Below, one piece after another: positions 22,735-34,545 of a stretch of 64,000 nt of DNA; the stretch's first letter is position 1, and each line of letters begins with the position of its first letter. Source of the stretch: Primulina eburnea (lineage: Eukaryota; Streptophyta; Magnoliopsida; Lamiales; Gesneriaceae). The notes under the pieces were generated by a model. The model was not told where the DNA came from, did not search any database, and saw nothing but the letters and a program-made list of their open reading frames with translations. The position numbers and the translations under genes are program-made. The stretch spans positions 27,689,208 through 27,753,207 of the forward strand of contig NC_133105.1 in the NCBI RefSeq assembly GCF_022965805.1. The letters run 5' to 3'.

Positions 22735-25700
22735 TGAATCTCCAAATAACTCCGGTTAGCGACTCCTCAGGTCGCTCTCAATTTCACAAGTAGCTTACTG
22801 CTCAGAATGATTTAGCAACTTCAAATCGACCATTTGAATGACCTTATTCAGGAGCCTTGTTTCTTGTCTATCCAGAATCTAAGTAGGCCTTTCTGGGTAT
22901 GACATATTCAGAATAAATTGTAGAGGTTCACAATTCAGCACATGTGAAGGATTCGACATGTACTTTCGCAACATCAAAATATGGAACAAATTATGCACTT
23001 GAGCCAGCATCGGTGGCAACACCACGCTATAAGCTAATGTTCCAGTCCTCTCTAGAATCTCAAACCGTCCAATGAACCTCGGACTGAGTTTGTCTTTCTT
23101 GCCAAATCGCATAACGCCCTTCATAGGTGTTACCTTCACGTCACCTACTGCAAACTCTAGCTCCCTTTGACGCTTATCTCGTAGCTCTTCTGCGCGGCTT
23201 TGAGCAGTACTCATCCTATCTCGGATTTTGAATACTAGCTCTGCTGTCTGCTTGATCAAATCCTGGCCTAACTTTCCTCTTTCACCAAACTCAATCCAAT
23301 ATATTGGTGATCTACATTTCCTCTCATAAAGTGTCTCATAAGGAGCCATACCTGTAGACGATTCGTAGCTATTGTTATAGGTGAACTGCACTAGAGGTAA
23401 CTTTGGTTCCCAGATGCCCTGGAAATCGATTGCACATGCTCGTAGTAGATACCCCAGAATATGAATCACCCTTTCAGATTGACCTTCAGTCTGAGGATGC
23501 AACGTTGTACTGAATAATTTGTTCCCATAGCTGAATGCAGACTCTTCTAAAAGGACGATGTGAACCTCGGGTCTCTGTCCGAATTTCGTGCAGTCGAACT
23601 ATTTCTCAGATCTACAGCTCTGCGTACTGAGTCATGGTGAATGTCGTCTTAATAGGTAGAAATTGATTTGATTTCATAAAACGATCAACTATCACCCAAA
23701 TGACATTGAATCTCCTGATAGTCCTCAGCAATCCCACTACAAAATCCATCGTGATATTTTTCCATTTTCACTTGGGAATAGCTTAAGTTTCCCGGCTGGC
23801 CTTTGATGCTCTGTCTTAACTCGCTGTCATGTCAAACACTAGACACAAAACGAAAGATGTCTCGTTTCATGCTCGGCCACCAATACAATGTCTTCAAATC
23901 TTTATACATCTTCGTACTTCCAGGATGAATGGAGTACAGAGTATTACGGGCTTCCTTCATAACGAATTTTCTCAGTGAATCGCAACTAGGAACCCAAATT
24001 CGATCTCTATATCGAACTATGACATCATTCTCCGAATACAGTTTCCGACCCTTAGATTCATATCTCAGTTTCCATTTCTATAATTGCTCGTTAGAAGACC
24101 GACCTTCACGGATTCTATCCCTTAGGGTTGACTGAACTATCATAGTAGCAAGATTAGGAGCCTTGCTCCTAGCATACACTGCAAGTTCGAATCGCTGAAT
24201 CTCTGCCTGCAATGGTATCTGAACTGTAAATTGAGCGATAACAGTTGTCTTTCTACTCAAAGCGTCTGCGAACACATTAGCCTTTTTCCGGATGGTAGCT
24301 AATATCGCAGTCGTACTCCTTCACCAGCTCTAACCATGTTCACTGCCTCATATTCAACTCTTTCTGGGTGAAGAAGTACTTTAGCTTTTATGATCAGTGA
24401 AAATCTTGCACTTCTCCCCATATAAGTAATGTTTCCAGACCTTTAGAGCAAAAACTATTGCTGCAAGCTCGAGGTCATGAGTCGGGTGATTCGTCTCATG
24501 AACCTTCAACTGTCTAGATACATATGCTATCACTCGATCATTCTACATCAGGACTGCACCTAAACCAAGATTCAAAGCGTTTATATAGAGAATATACCCT
24601 CCTTGCCCTGATGACATCGATAGAACTAGCGCTGAAGTCAAAGATTTTTCAGATTCTCGAAACTCTCCTGGCAGCTTGATCCCCAAATAAACTTCCCATT
24701 TTTCTTCGTCAAGGCAATCAGGGTAATGCAATAGTAGAGAAACCTTGAATAAACTTTTGGTAATAGCCAGCTAGACCAAAGACAATGCGGATCTCGGTCA
24801 CATTCTTAGGTACTAGCCACTCTCTAGCTTTCTCGACCTTGCTGGGATCGACCTCAACTCCATCTCTAGAAATAATGTGGCATAAGAATACCAATCTCTC
24901 GAGCCAAAACTCGCATTTGCTGAACTTAGCGAACAACTTTCTATTTTGCAATATCTGTAGATCCGTTCTTAAGTGCTGACTGTGTTCTTCTCTACTCCTA
25001 GAGTAAATCAGAATATCATCTATAAAGACCATGATAAACTGATCCAGATACGACTGAAATACGCGATTCTTGAGATCCATGAAAATCGCTGGCGCATTGG
25101 TCAACCGAATGGAATCACCATAAACTTATAGTGCCCATATCGAGTATGAAAGTCGTCTTATGAACATCTGGCTTCTTCACCTTCAGTTGATGGTATCCTG
25201 AACGAAGATATATCTTCGAGAAAATTAAAGCTCTTTGCAGCTGATCAAACAAGTCTTCGAATCTAGGTAATGGATACTTATTCTTGATGGTGACAATGTT
25301 AATCTCTCTATAGTCAATACAGAGTCGCATACTACCATCCTTATTTTTCACAAATAATACCGGTGCATCCCACGGAAAACAACTCGGGCGAATAAAGTCC
25401 TTGTCCATCAACTCCTGAATTTGATCTTTCAGCTCTTTCATCTCGACTGGTGCTAGATGATAGGGTGCCTTAGAAATTGGCACTGTACCCGGCATCAACT
25501 CAATAGAAATTTCCACCTCTCGGTCTGGTGGAATGCCAAAAATGTCCTCAGGAAATACGCTAGGAAAGTCTCTGACAACCTCTGAATCCACTAGCTTCTG
25601 ACTGTCCGGAACAGGTATTGAAATAATACTCGCTAGAAAATTTTGGCAGCCTTGTCTCATAAGCTTCCTCACACAGATGCAGGAGATAATGTGTGGCATT

Positions 25701-26075
25701 TGCTTGTTCCTTGCTGTCTCAAAGACAAAAGATTTTGCTGGACGGTAATAGATACTAACCTCTGTCGGAAATCTATCGAAGCTCCATTCAAAGACAGCCA
25801 ATCCATGCCAAGAAGGATGCCAAACTCAGGCATCGGGAGTATGATGAGATCTGCCTGAATCACATTCTTCAGCAAAAGAAGCTCCAGATTCCTCGCAATG
25901 CTCATGGTAACCATCTGATCACCAGAAAGAATGGAAACTCTAAAGCCCAAATCCAAAGCCTCAGGTATAATCTTGAGTCGTTTGACAAACGTCTCGGATA
26001 TAAATGAGTGTAGCTCCTGAATCTAGCAATGCATACATAGCTACAAGCCTACACTTGATATAAATATACTTCATG
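22735..26075 (-). pseudogene. Pol of R1 (protease to integrase), heavily decayed
   Basis: Read right to left. The protease starts near 26040 (ALLDSGAT-like) and continues at 25956-25669 ([15 protein letters not shown]). RT is at 25801-24718 with [18 protein letters not shown] and an intact FIDDILIYS. RNase H remnants are at 24731-24543, and ADALSRK near 24270. The integrase is lost or frameshifted between 24078 and 23502. Its core end and C-terminus are at 23502-22879 (HPQTEGQSERVIHIL retains the Glu; [13 protein letters not shown]). A decayed chromodomain-like tail reaches 22735. At least seven frame breaks. Confidence 0.85.
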
Positions 26076-26387
26076 CGACGAATATACCATCAAATCAAAT
26101 CGAGTCGAAAGCTTAAATAATTTCTATCATTAATCACCCAAAATTCTTGAAAATTACCATATTCACCCTTATTAAATCTTGAAATTGCACAATTTGCCCA
26201 AAAAAGTTTCTAAAATTGTTAAAGTTTCGAAATTCTTCATTTTGGCCCTTATAATTACGAAAATTTAATCTTTTGCCCAATAAATTTCGCACTTAAGGCC
26301 CTAACTTCTATAAATTCATTGTTTTGATCTCTAAAGTTCCATAAATTACTAAAACAACCCCTGTTTTCTAGAATTTGCAAAACAGCC
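26076..26387 (-). other. Left part of R1 gag/pol intron-like spacer
   Basis: Non-coding and T-rich on the minus strand, between the protease start and the J insertion. With 48738-49163 it forms the stretch that separates gag from protease. The related element H has a 200-bp gag/pol intron with GT-AG borders, so this is probably the equivalent; the acceptor here is not cleanly preserved. Confidence 0.5.
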
Positions 26388-26690
26388 TGTTGGAACATTT
26401 CATGTTCGCAATCTTAATTTTGATGTGAACAAAACTTGTTTGTTTGTTTTTAATAATCTACCTTAGTGCGCAGATAGCTGAAACAGAAACAATCAGTTAC
26501 GAGCCAAAACTGAAGCTTTCGAAGACTCCAACTGAAAGCATCAAATGATCAACCAAACTGAACCAGTTCAACTGATGTATCGTAAAAGAGTTCAACTGAT
26601 TGTTCAGTTGATAGGTGGTTCAGCAGGAAAACCTCAGAAGCCCGGCTAGCTGAAGGAGTGTTCAACTGATGACGAACCCAATTGAAGATC

Positions 26691-27975
26691 TGTGAGACCC
26701 CGAGAATAAAATAACTTTGATGGCATTTTGGTAAATAAGTTGAAAAATATTCAATTTATTTTGATGGCATTTTCGTAAATAAGTTGAAAAATAATGAATT
26801 AATTTTAATGGCAAAATGGTAATTAGTGACATATCTTGATTATATAAAGTCCAAATGCTTTGAAATTTGGATATAACGTAGAAAACTCAAAGATATAGAA
26901 GTTTCAAGTTTTGCGTTTTGGAAAATTTGATCGTTTAAATAATCCAAAGGGATATATCGATGTTAAAATGTTAAATAGTATATATAATATAATATAATAT
27001 AATATTGAAAAAAAAAAGATAACTTTGAAATCATTCAACGTAACTTTGAAAGTTACAGAGAAAGGTGATCGAGAGAGAGAAAGGCGAGAAGAGAGTTTTT
27101 GATTTTCTTTTCGATCGTATGACTTATCGGCTTATCTAATCGACGAACCGACTTCAATTCTGGGATCGTTGACACGAGGTCTTCGATTTGAGATATATAA
27201 ATTATATGGTTTTAGTGATGTTTGAAATTCGTCGATTTTTGGAATAAATCCGATAAATTGTTAAATCATACAGAAATTGAAGATTGTTGAATAGTGTATG
27301 ATTTTAACGAAGAAGAGATGATTATAGTGAAGTTATTTTGAATTATTCCTAATTTATTATAATTAGAGAATTTTAATCGTTGGATTGAGATTGAATAATT
27401 ATTTGTCAGTTTTTATTAATTCTGATAAATATATGCGGTAGAATAACCGACAAGAAACTAAGTTTTGAAGTCGAAATTGAATTATGTTATGATTTCAATT
27501 TGATATGAATTTTCAAAGTTTCAAAAGATATTTGAAACTTATATTGTCAAATTTGAATGAAGTAATATATTGAAATGGATATGTTATTGATGTAGATAGA
27601 TTATTATACTGACAACTTCAAGCTACATCGACTAGAACGAAGAATTGAGGTATGTTGCGACCAGGTAACATACGACATGTATCTGTATGATATGATCTGT
27701 GATTGATTGATTGGATTGAGAATACATGTCTATATGCCTTATTTGTTGAGTTTCTGTGGCATACATGACATGCACGTTGAGCTATGACCCTTGGATACCT
27801 TGATATGATTGGATTTGATTCTGGGGTTTGTTAACACGATGCTATGTTTGGCATTATGTGGCCCTTAAAACACAGACATTAGTGGCCCCGATGATTGATT
27901 GAGATTTGGGAATTGATGAAGCTTTGTCGACGTTATCATACGAGTATCCCTGATTGAGGCCGGTGTGCCAGCTCG
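26691..27975 (+). repeat. Element F 5' LTR, 3'-truncated
   Basis: It aligns with 45892-47095 of the 3' LTR up to 'gaggccggtgtgccag' and then diverges. The remaining 540 bp or so of the LTR and the PBS are absent. About 155 bp of untranslated sequence follows to the gag ATG. A palindrome, GTAACTTT-G-AAAGTTAC, lies at 27040-27056. Confidence 0.82.
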
Positions 27976-28132
27976 ATTGAGTCTTGTGTACACTTGAATA
28001 GGCACAAATGAATTGTGAGCATGTGTTTGATTTATTTGTATTACTTGCTCCTACTTGATTTAGTTTGAGTAAGTTATTGATGAGATTGATGATATGAGAT
28101 GACGATGATATGAAATTGATATTGATTTGTAG

Positions 28133-29020
28133 ATGGATAACACAAATAAAACAGCGAGTAGTAGTACTGAGAGAATGTTTGGACAATTCGAAGGAATGTC
28201 CATGGATTTGGTGATGGCTCGATTCCAGGATCTGAAACCACCGAAGTTTTTTGGTACTGAGAGTGCAGAAAGAGCTGAGGCCTGGTTGAAGGATATTGAG
28301 CATCAGTTTAATATTGTTGAATATTCTAAGGCTCGGAGATTTAAACTTGCTCTGTATCAGTTGAAAGACCGTTCAAAATCTTGGTGGGAACCCGCTGAGA
28401 TTGGACTGAAAGAGACCGGGATTGAAGTCACATAGGATGTCTTCAATGCCTAATTTCTTGAGCAATATTCTCCTCCATCTTATTATACTGCTCAAGAGAA
28501 TGAATTCAATAGTCTGCAGCAGGGAACGATGAGTGTTGCAGAGTATGCTTCGAAATTCTCTACGTTGTTGAAATATGCACCTCACGTAGCTGCGAATGCA
28601 AAAGAAAAATATAACAGGTTTGTAAATGGTTTACATCCTGTTATTTATACTTGTCATATCTTGTTTGCCTACGAGCTACGCAGAGGTAGTTGAATGAGCA
28701 AAGGAAGCCGAAGCTGGATTAAGGCGAGGAGGTCACAGTATACTCCTCCACTTCCAGTGACAGCTCAGCAGCCTGCCTTGCGTCCGAGAGGTAGGAAGTT
28801 TAAGAAGACTGGTTCCACTGTTTCTTCATCTTCTTCGAGTTCCAGTGGATCCCAGAGAGGGAGTCCCGTGATGGCTCCTTATTGTAGTCATTGTCGAGGC
28901 AAATAGACTATCGAGCAGTGTCGAGGTATGTTTGGTACTTGTTATCACTGTGGACAGGAAGGTCATTTCTCTCGAGTATGTCCGAACAGGGGACGACTTC
29001 TTCTCAACCCCAGCCAGGAT
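28133..29020 (+). pseudogene. Gag of element F, broken
   Basis: ATG at 28133. The N-terminus and gag domain (PPKFFGTESAERAEAWLKDIE, FKLALYQLKDRSKSWW) run to a TAG at 28433-28435. The frame then continues in pieces (FSTLLKYAPHVAANAKEKYNRF near 28550-28620). Zinc knuckles YCSHCRGK and CYHCGQEGHFSRVC lie near 28880-28985, with a stop between them. Confidence 0.82.
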
Positions 29021-29141
29021 TTAGAGGTGGCCCCAGTATGATGAGACCTGTTGTTCCTGTTCCCTCTTTCAGCAGTCGAATGTTCCACGATATCGAGGAC
29101 TGGGTGGTCAGACTTCCCATGTCCCTCCTCAAGCTCGAGTG

Positions 29142-29756
29142 TATGCTATGACTGAGGATCAGGCGAGCGAATCTCCTGGTGGTGTGATTGCAGGTATTTG
29201 CATGCTTTGTGATTATCCTGCACGTGTTTTATTTGATACATGAGCATCTTACTCATTCATATCTCATGCATTTGTTGCATCACATGATATTATGTGTACT
29301 CGGTTGTATGATACTTTGTCGATAGCCACACCAGCAGGAAAGATTATTCTGTCTAAGAAAGTTGTGCATAATTGTGTATTGATCTATGAAGATAATGCGA
29401 TATTCTTGAATTTGATTGTCCTCCCAATGCACGACTTTGATTGTATTGTTGGCATGGATATCTTGACAACAAATCGAGCTACTGTTGATTGTTTTCATGG
29501 AGTGGTTCGATTTAGACCTGTTGATGGACCCAAGTGGAATTTTTATGGAAAAGGTTCCCAAGCCAAAATTTCATTGGTATCCTCTTTGGAAATGTCTCGA
29601 CTTTTGTTTAGCGGGGATGAGGATTATCTTATCTACGCTGTCGATTTCTCTAAGAAGGAGCCTTCATTATCTGATATTCCTGTTGCGAAAGAATTCCTGG
29701 ATGTATTTCCCGATGAGATTCCTTACTTTCATCCTCATCGAGAAGTTGAGTTTTAG
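29142..29756 (+). pseudogene. Protease of element F, active site interrupted
   Basis: VLFDT is followed by TGA at 29242-29244 exactly where the Gly of DTGA should be. The rest is open ([34 protein letters not shown]). One extra T near 29753 shifts the frame into the RT. Confidence 0.85.
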
Positions 29757-31010
29757 TATTGATTTTATACCGGGGACTGCGCCTATTTCTAAAACTCCTT
29801 ATCGCATGGCACCATTAGAATTGAAAGAATTGAAAGAACAATTACAGGATCTTCTCGATAAGGGATATATTCGACTGAGTGTATTACCTTGGGGAGCTCC
29901 AGTTTTATTTGTTTGGAAGAAAGATGATACATTACGAATGTATATCGATTATAGGAAACTGAATCGGGCTACTGTGAAAAACAAGTATCCACTTCCTCCT
30001 ATTGATGACTTATTTGATCAGCTTCAGAGTACTTCTGTATACTCTAAGATTGATCTTCGTTGTGGGTATCATCAAGTACGAATCCGAGACGAAGATGTGC
30101 CTAAAACTGCTTTTCGTACCAGGTATGGCCACTATGAGTTTTTTGTTATGCCTTTCGGTCTCACTAATGCTCCTGCCGTATTTATGGATCTAATGAATCG
30201 TGTCTTTCGAGATTATCTTGACCGATTCGTTATTATATTTATTGATTATATTCTTGTATATTCAAAAGAGAAAAAGGAGAATGCTGAACATCTGAGACTG
30301 GTAATTCAAACTCTTCGGAGTAGCCATTTATATGCTAAATTGTCCAAATGTGAATTCTGGATGGATAGAGTGGTATTTTTAGGCCACGTCATTTCGAGAC
30401 ATGGCATATTTGTTGATCCTGCTAAGGTTGAAGCTGTATTGAATTGGCCGAGACCTACGAATGTTCCTGAGATCTTTAGTTCATGGTTTAGCTGGCTATT
30501 ATCGTCGTTTTATTGAAAGATTTTCGAAAATAGCTAAACCTATTACTCAACTGACACAGAAGAATCAGAGATTTATTTGGTCAGATGAATGTGAAACTAG
30601 TTTTCTTGAATTGAAGACGAGATTGACCACAGCACCTGTGCTTACAATTCCCTCAGGTACCGGAGGATTCGTGGTGTGTACAGATGCATCTGGTAAAGGT
30701 TTGGGTTGTGTACTCATGCAACGTGGCAAAGTGGTTGCTTATGCGTCTCATCAATTGAAATCTCATGAAACACGTTATCTTTTTCATGATCTTGAATTGG
30801 CCGCCATTGTGTTTGCTTTGAAGATTTGGCTCCATTACTTGTACGGAGAAAAGTTTGTTATTTATTCAGATCATAAGAGTCTTAAATATATCTTTTCTCA
30901 ATCTGATTTGAATATGAGGCAACGCAGGTGGATGGATCTCTTGAACGATTTTGATTGTGAGATTAATATCACCCTGGATCGTTGAATGTTACTGCGGATC
31001 TCCTGAGTCG
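29757..31010 (+). pseudogene. Reverse transcriptase and RNase H of element F
   Basis: The RT reads through APYRMAP-type, [34 protein letters not shown] and [15 protein letters not shown]. The catalytic box is FIDYILVYS near 30238-30264, so the second aspartate has become Tyr and the enzyme is dead. A frameshift near 30470 leads to RNase H ([25 protein letters not shown]), followed by another shift near 30980 before ADLLSRKV. Confidence 0.87.
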
Positions 31011-32009
31011 TAAGGTTCATGATGATGTGTTAGCATCTGTCACTATAACCAAAGTACATGAGGGTATATGTACTTCTGGTTGGACTTTTCACTCGAATTG
31101 GAATTCTGTCACTGTTTCAGCATTGCAAATTGAGTCGAACTTGATATCGAAAATCCTAAAGGCCCAACGAAGCGATGCTCAGATTCTAAAGTCGAAAGAA
31201 CTTGTATCTGCAGGACATCCGTCTGGATTCCAGATTTCTTCTGATGGTTCTTTACGACTTAATGGTCGGCTGGTAGTTCCTGATGATTCTGATTTGAAAT
31301 TTGCCCTTCTTCGAGAAGCACATTGTAGTAAATACAGTATTCACCCTGGAGGCGGAGAAATGTATTTGACATTGAGACCTCAATTCTAGTCGAGACGTAT
31401 GAAGAAGGACATTGCTGAATTTATTTCGAAATGCCTTGTATGCCAGCAAGTGAAAGCCGAGAGAATGAAACATGGAGGATTACTCCATAGTCTCAAAATC
31501 CCAAAATGGAATTGGGAACACATTGCTATGGACTTTGTGACTAATTTACCTCGTTCGCCCATGGGCTGTGATGCTATTTGGGTTATTATTGATCGGCTTT
31601 CGAAATTTGCACATTTCATTCCGTATGAACAGACTTATCCTTATAAGAGAATGGTCCGTTTATACATCGAGAATATTGTGAGACTGCACGGTGTGCCAGT
31701 CTCAATTGTATCAGATCGTTATCCCAGGTTTGCTTCTAAATTCTGGGGTAGTTTCCAAGAAGCGATGGGTACGCGTTTGGCTATGAGTACTGCTCATCAT
31801 CCTCAAACAGATGGCCAGACTGAGCGTACAATTCAAACGTTAGAGGATATGTTACGTGCGATTGTGATGGATTTCAGATGGGATGGCAAGATGTCTTACC
31901 ATTGGTTGAATTTTCTTATAATAATAGTTTTCAAACGAGCATTGGTATGGCACCGTTTGAAGCTTTATACGGGAGACGATGTAGATCAACGTTATTCTGG
32001 GATGAAATT
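31011..32009 (+). pseudogene. Integrase of element F, N-terminal and core part
   Basis: The zinc domain includes HPGGGEMYLTLRPQF (TAG at 31387-31389) and [10 protein letters not shown]. The core has Asp in MDFVTNLP, Asp in IVSDRYPRF and Glu in TDGQTERTIQTL, so the triad is present. A frameshift near 31880 follows. Reading stops at 32009, where Cassandra inserted with the TSD AAATT (32005-32009). The remainder is at 45175. Confidence 0.87.
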
Positions 32010-32395
32010 TGTGAGGCCTGGGGCCGAAGAGGGCGAGGGGTGATCGCCGGTGCCATCAGTTGCACGCATAATGAGCGGCTCCTAGCAGGCTTCTAGGTGT
32101 AGGGAACATGAATGAATCGACCCACACGGGAATGAGAGGGATTCCGAGACTGTTCAATGTAATGGACTGTACAGTTGAAGAGGTCTTAAAATATTTGATT
32201 GGTATTACTCATATCACGAAGGTACATCTACTTTTCGGTAGCTCATCACATAGGTACATCTACTTTTCGGTAGCTCATCACATAAGAACTCTAAAATTAA
32301 GCGTGCTTGACTTGGGGCAATTTTGAGATGGGTGACCTCCTGGGAAAGACTCGTCTTGATATAGTGGGGACAGTCGTCGAATCTGGGGCTTTACC
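32010..32395 (+). repeat. Cassandra 5' LTR
   Basis: It starts TGTGAGGCCTGGGG and ends ...TCTGGGGCTTTACC, where the 3' LTR has GGGGCGTTACA. Compared with the 3' LTR it has a 32-bp tandem duplication (about 32222-32285) and lacks about 42 bp after the 5S-like segment. Confidence 0.9.
32287..32346 (+). other. 5S rRNA-like segment of Cassandra 5' LTR
   Basis: An A-box-like stretch TTAAGCGTGCTTGA at 32297-32310 and a C-box-like stretch GATGGGTGACCTCCTGGGAA at 32327-32346 match the internal promoter of plant 5S rRNA genes. The 5' half of 5S rRNA is not recognisable, so this is not a functional rRNA gene. In Cassandra elements it is thought to recruit RNA polymerase III. Confidence 0.88.
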
Positions 32396-32397
32396 GT

Positions 32398-32410
32398 TGG
32401 TATCAGAGCC
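32398..32410 (+). other. Primer-binding site at Cassandra/H left junction
   Basis: TGGTATCAGAGCC. To its left is the Cassandra LTR; to its right is the leader of H (tatgttcttgtaaaggg), not Cassandra's own gacctctc. Confidence 0.9.
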
Positions 32411-32638
32411 TATGTTCTTGTAAAGGGTTGTATTACTACTGACCTCGAGAAGCTCATGAAGTCACTTCTTCGGTCTGTAAGTTTTACATTTACGCATTTT
32501 ATTTAAAGCATGAATTATTTTAACAGCATGATTTCGTTAAATTTTACGTTCAGATTTTTATTATTCAGTAATTTTTTAATTTAAAAGAAATTATGGAATT
32601 ATGCATGTTAGTTACGTATGGGTTAAATATGGAACAGT

Positions 32639-33696
32639 ATGCCTCCTAGACGCCTTGTTGGACGCCCGAGAGGTGGTGATGAGCCTCGCAAAGAGGACGG
32701 TGAGGAGCAGGCAGGAGGGGCAGGGACCTCCACCCCCTCCACCTGACATGAATGCCCAGATGCTAGCTGGGATGACTCAGTTCTTCGCACAGTTTGCGGA
32801 GAACAGTGCTGTGACAGCTAGGTCGACAGGGCCCGAGGCTACTTATGAGAGATTTATGAAGATGCGTCCGAATGAGTTTTCAGGGACGACGGACCCCATG
32901 ATTGCCGAGGGCTGGATCAAGTCCCTCGAGGTTATCTTTGAGTTCATGGAGCTTGGAGACACAGACAGAGTTCCATGTGCCACCTATTTATTCGGAGGAG
33001 ATGCCCGCTTATGGTGGGAAGGAGCATCAGTGGCCCTGAACTTGGCTACACTGAGTTGGACGCGCTTCACGGAAGTATTCTACTCCAAATATTTTACTGA
33101 GGAGGTGCGCACCAGGTTGACCACGGAATTGATGAGCCTGAGGCAGGGATATCTGACTGTTACGAAGTTCATCCGTAAGTTTGAGAGGGGTTGTCATTTC
33201 GTGCCCTTGATCGCGAATGATGCTAGATCCAAGTTAATGTATTTTCTGGTGGGTCTACGGCGGATCTTGCGCCGTGATGTTAGGGTGGCTGACCCTACTA
33301 CTTATGAGGTCGACGTCTCCAGAGCTCTAGCCACAGAGCAAGATAAATATGATATTGAGAGGGATCACCAGGGCAAGCGCCCAATCCAGATACCACACCG
33401 GCCTCCTCCTCAGCAGCAGCCTCAGAATAAAAGGCCATTTCACGGTCCACCTAGAAACAGAGGTCAGCAGCAGCATCAGCGGGGATGCACAGTCCCGATG
33501 ACTTTTGAGCATCCAGTTTGTCATAAGTGCAAACGCCGCCATCTTGGAGTATGTACGTTCGGCTCAGGAAAGTGTTATAAGTGTGGTAGTCCAGACCACG
33601 TGCTACCGCAGTGCCCTCAGAGGAATCTGCCTACCCAAGCAGAGTTTTTTGCCCTTCATGCGACAGAGACGAACCCAGATATGATGCTTATGACAG
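32639..33696 (+). pseudogene. Gag of element H
   Basis: The likely ATG at 32639 begins MPPRRLVGRPRGG; the frame shifts near 32730 into the long open stretch. The gag domain follows (FSGTTDPMIAEGWIKSLE, ARLWWEGAS, YFTEEVRTRLTTELMSLRQG, KFERGCHFVPLIANDA), then a Gln/Pro-rich linker and zinc knuckles CHKCKRRHLGVC and CYKCGSPDHVLPQC (33571-33612). The coding frame reaches ATG-ACA-G at 33696, where a GT begins an intron-like gap. The open frame 32601-33713 reads six further codons into that gap. Confidence 0.86.
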
Positions 33697-33896
33697 GTAC
33701 CTTTAAGGTTTAAGTTAATATTTGAATTTCTGTGTTTTGGGAATCGGGATTAAGATCTGAACTTAGAACTGCGATAGGATTGCATGCTCTACTCAGTATT
33801 ATTTTAGGAATTTAAGTTAGAAGAACTTTGACCTTTGCATGTCTATAAGTTAGTTCTTGTGATTATTGGGTTCAGCTTAGTGTTCCGAACTTTCAG
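33697..33896 (+). other. Putative 200-bp gag/pol intron of H
   Basis: It begins GTACCT and ends in a pyrimidine stretch plus AG (ACTTTCAG). It contains stops in the gag frame. Removing it joins the two flanking frames in phase (phase 1, completing a Gly codon). The resulting junction has the T-G-R-I-F-I pattern that links gag to protease in this lineage. Splicing is inferred, not demonstrated. Confidence 0.7.
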
Positions 33897-34545
33897 GGAG
33901 AATTTTTATAGCGGGGTCAGCTACGAAAGCCTTGATAGATTCAGAGGCTACTCATTCCTTCATTTCGGAGACCTTTGCTAATTTTCTCAAGGTCAAGACC
34001 ATTGGGCTAGATATAGCCTATTCAGTAGTATTGCCTTCAGGAGAGGAGATGACAGCTACCAACGTGATCCGAGACATAGACCCGGAGCTGCATGGCAATC
34101 TTGTATATGCGGATCTTATCGTGCTGCCGATGCCAGAGTTTGACATCATCTTGGGGATGGATTGGCTATTGCAGAACAGAGTACTGATAGACTTCTAGCG
34201 GAGATCTGTTCTCGTCCAATCGCCTGGGATGGCGCAGTTCTTATTTGAGCCGGACAGGTACTTTCCTTTACCACGCATTATATCTTATCTCCAGGCTAGG
34301 AAGCTCATGCATAGAGGGTGTCGTGAGTTCTTAGCAACATTTGTATATGTCCCCAAAACACCCAGTCAGTCAACCTCAGACGTTCCGATTGTAGAGATTT
34401 CTTAGACGTTTTTCTCGAGGACGTCTCCGGTATGCTACACGAGCGAGAGGTGGAGTTTTCTATTGAGCTTATGCCAGGCACGGCTCCGATCTCCAAAGCG
34501 CCGTACCGACTAGCACCGACAGAGATGGCAGAGCTTAAGAAGTAG
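33897..34545 (+). pseudogene. Protease of H
   Basis: The active site reads LIDSEATHSF near 33932-33965, with Glu in place of the Gly of D-S-G, so it is inactive. LIVLPMPEFDIILGMDWLL follows. TAG at 34196-34198, a frameshift near 34400 and TAG at 34543-34545 break the frame before the RT. Confidence 0.83.

Noticed and set aside
32398..32410. tRNA-Met gene fragments at TGGTATCAGAGC sites
   Set aside because: All are primer-binding sites next to LTR ends; no cloverleaf can be formed.
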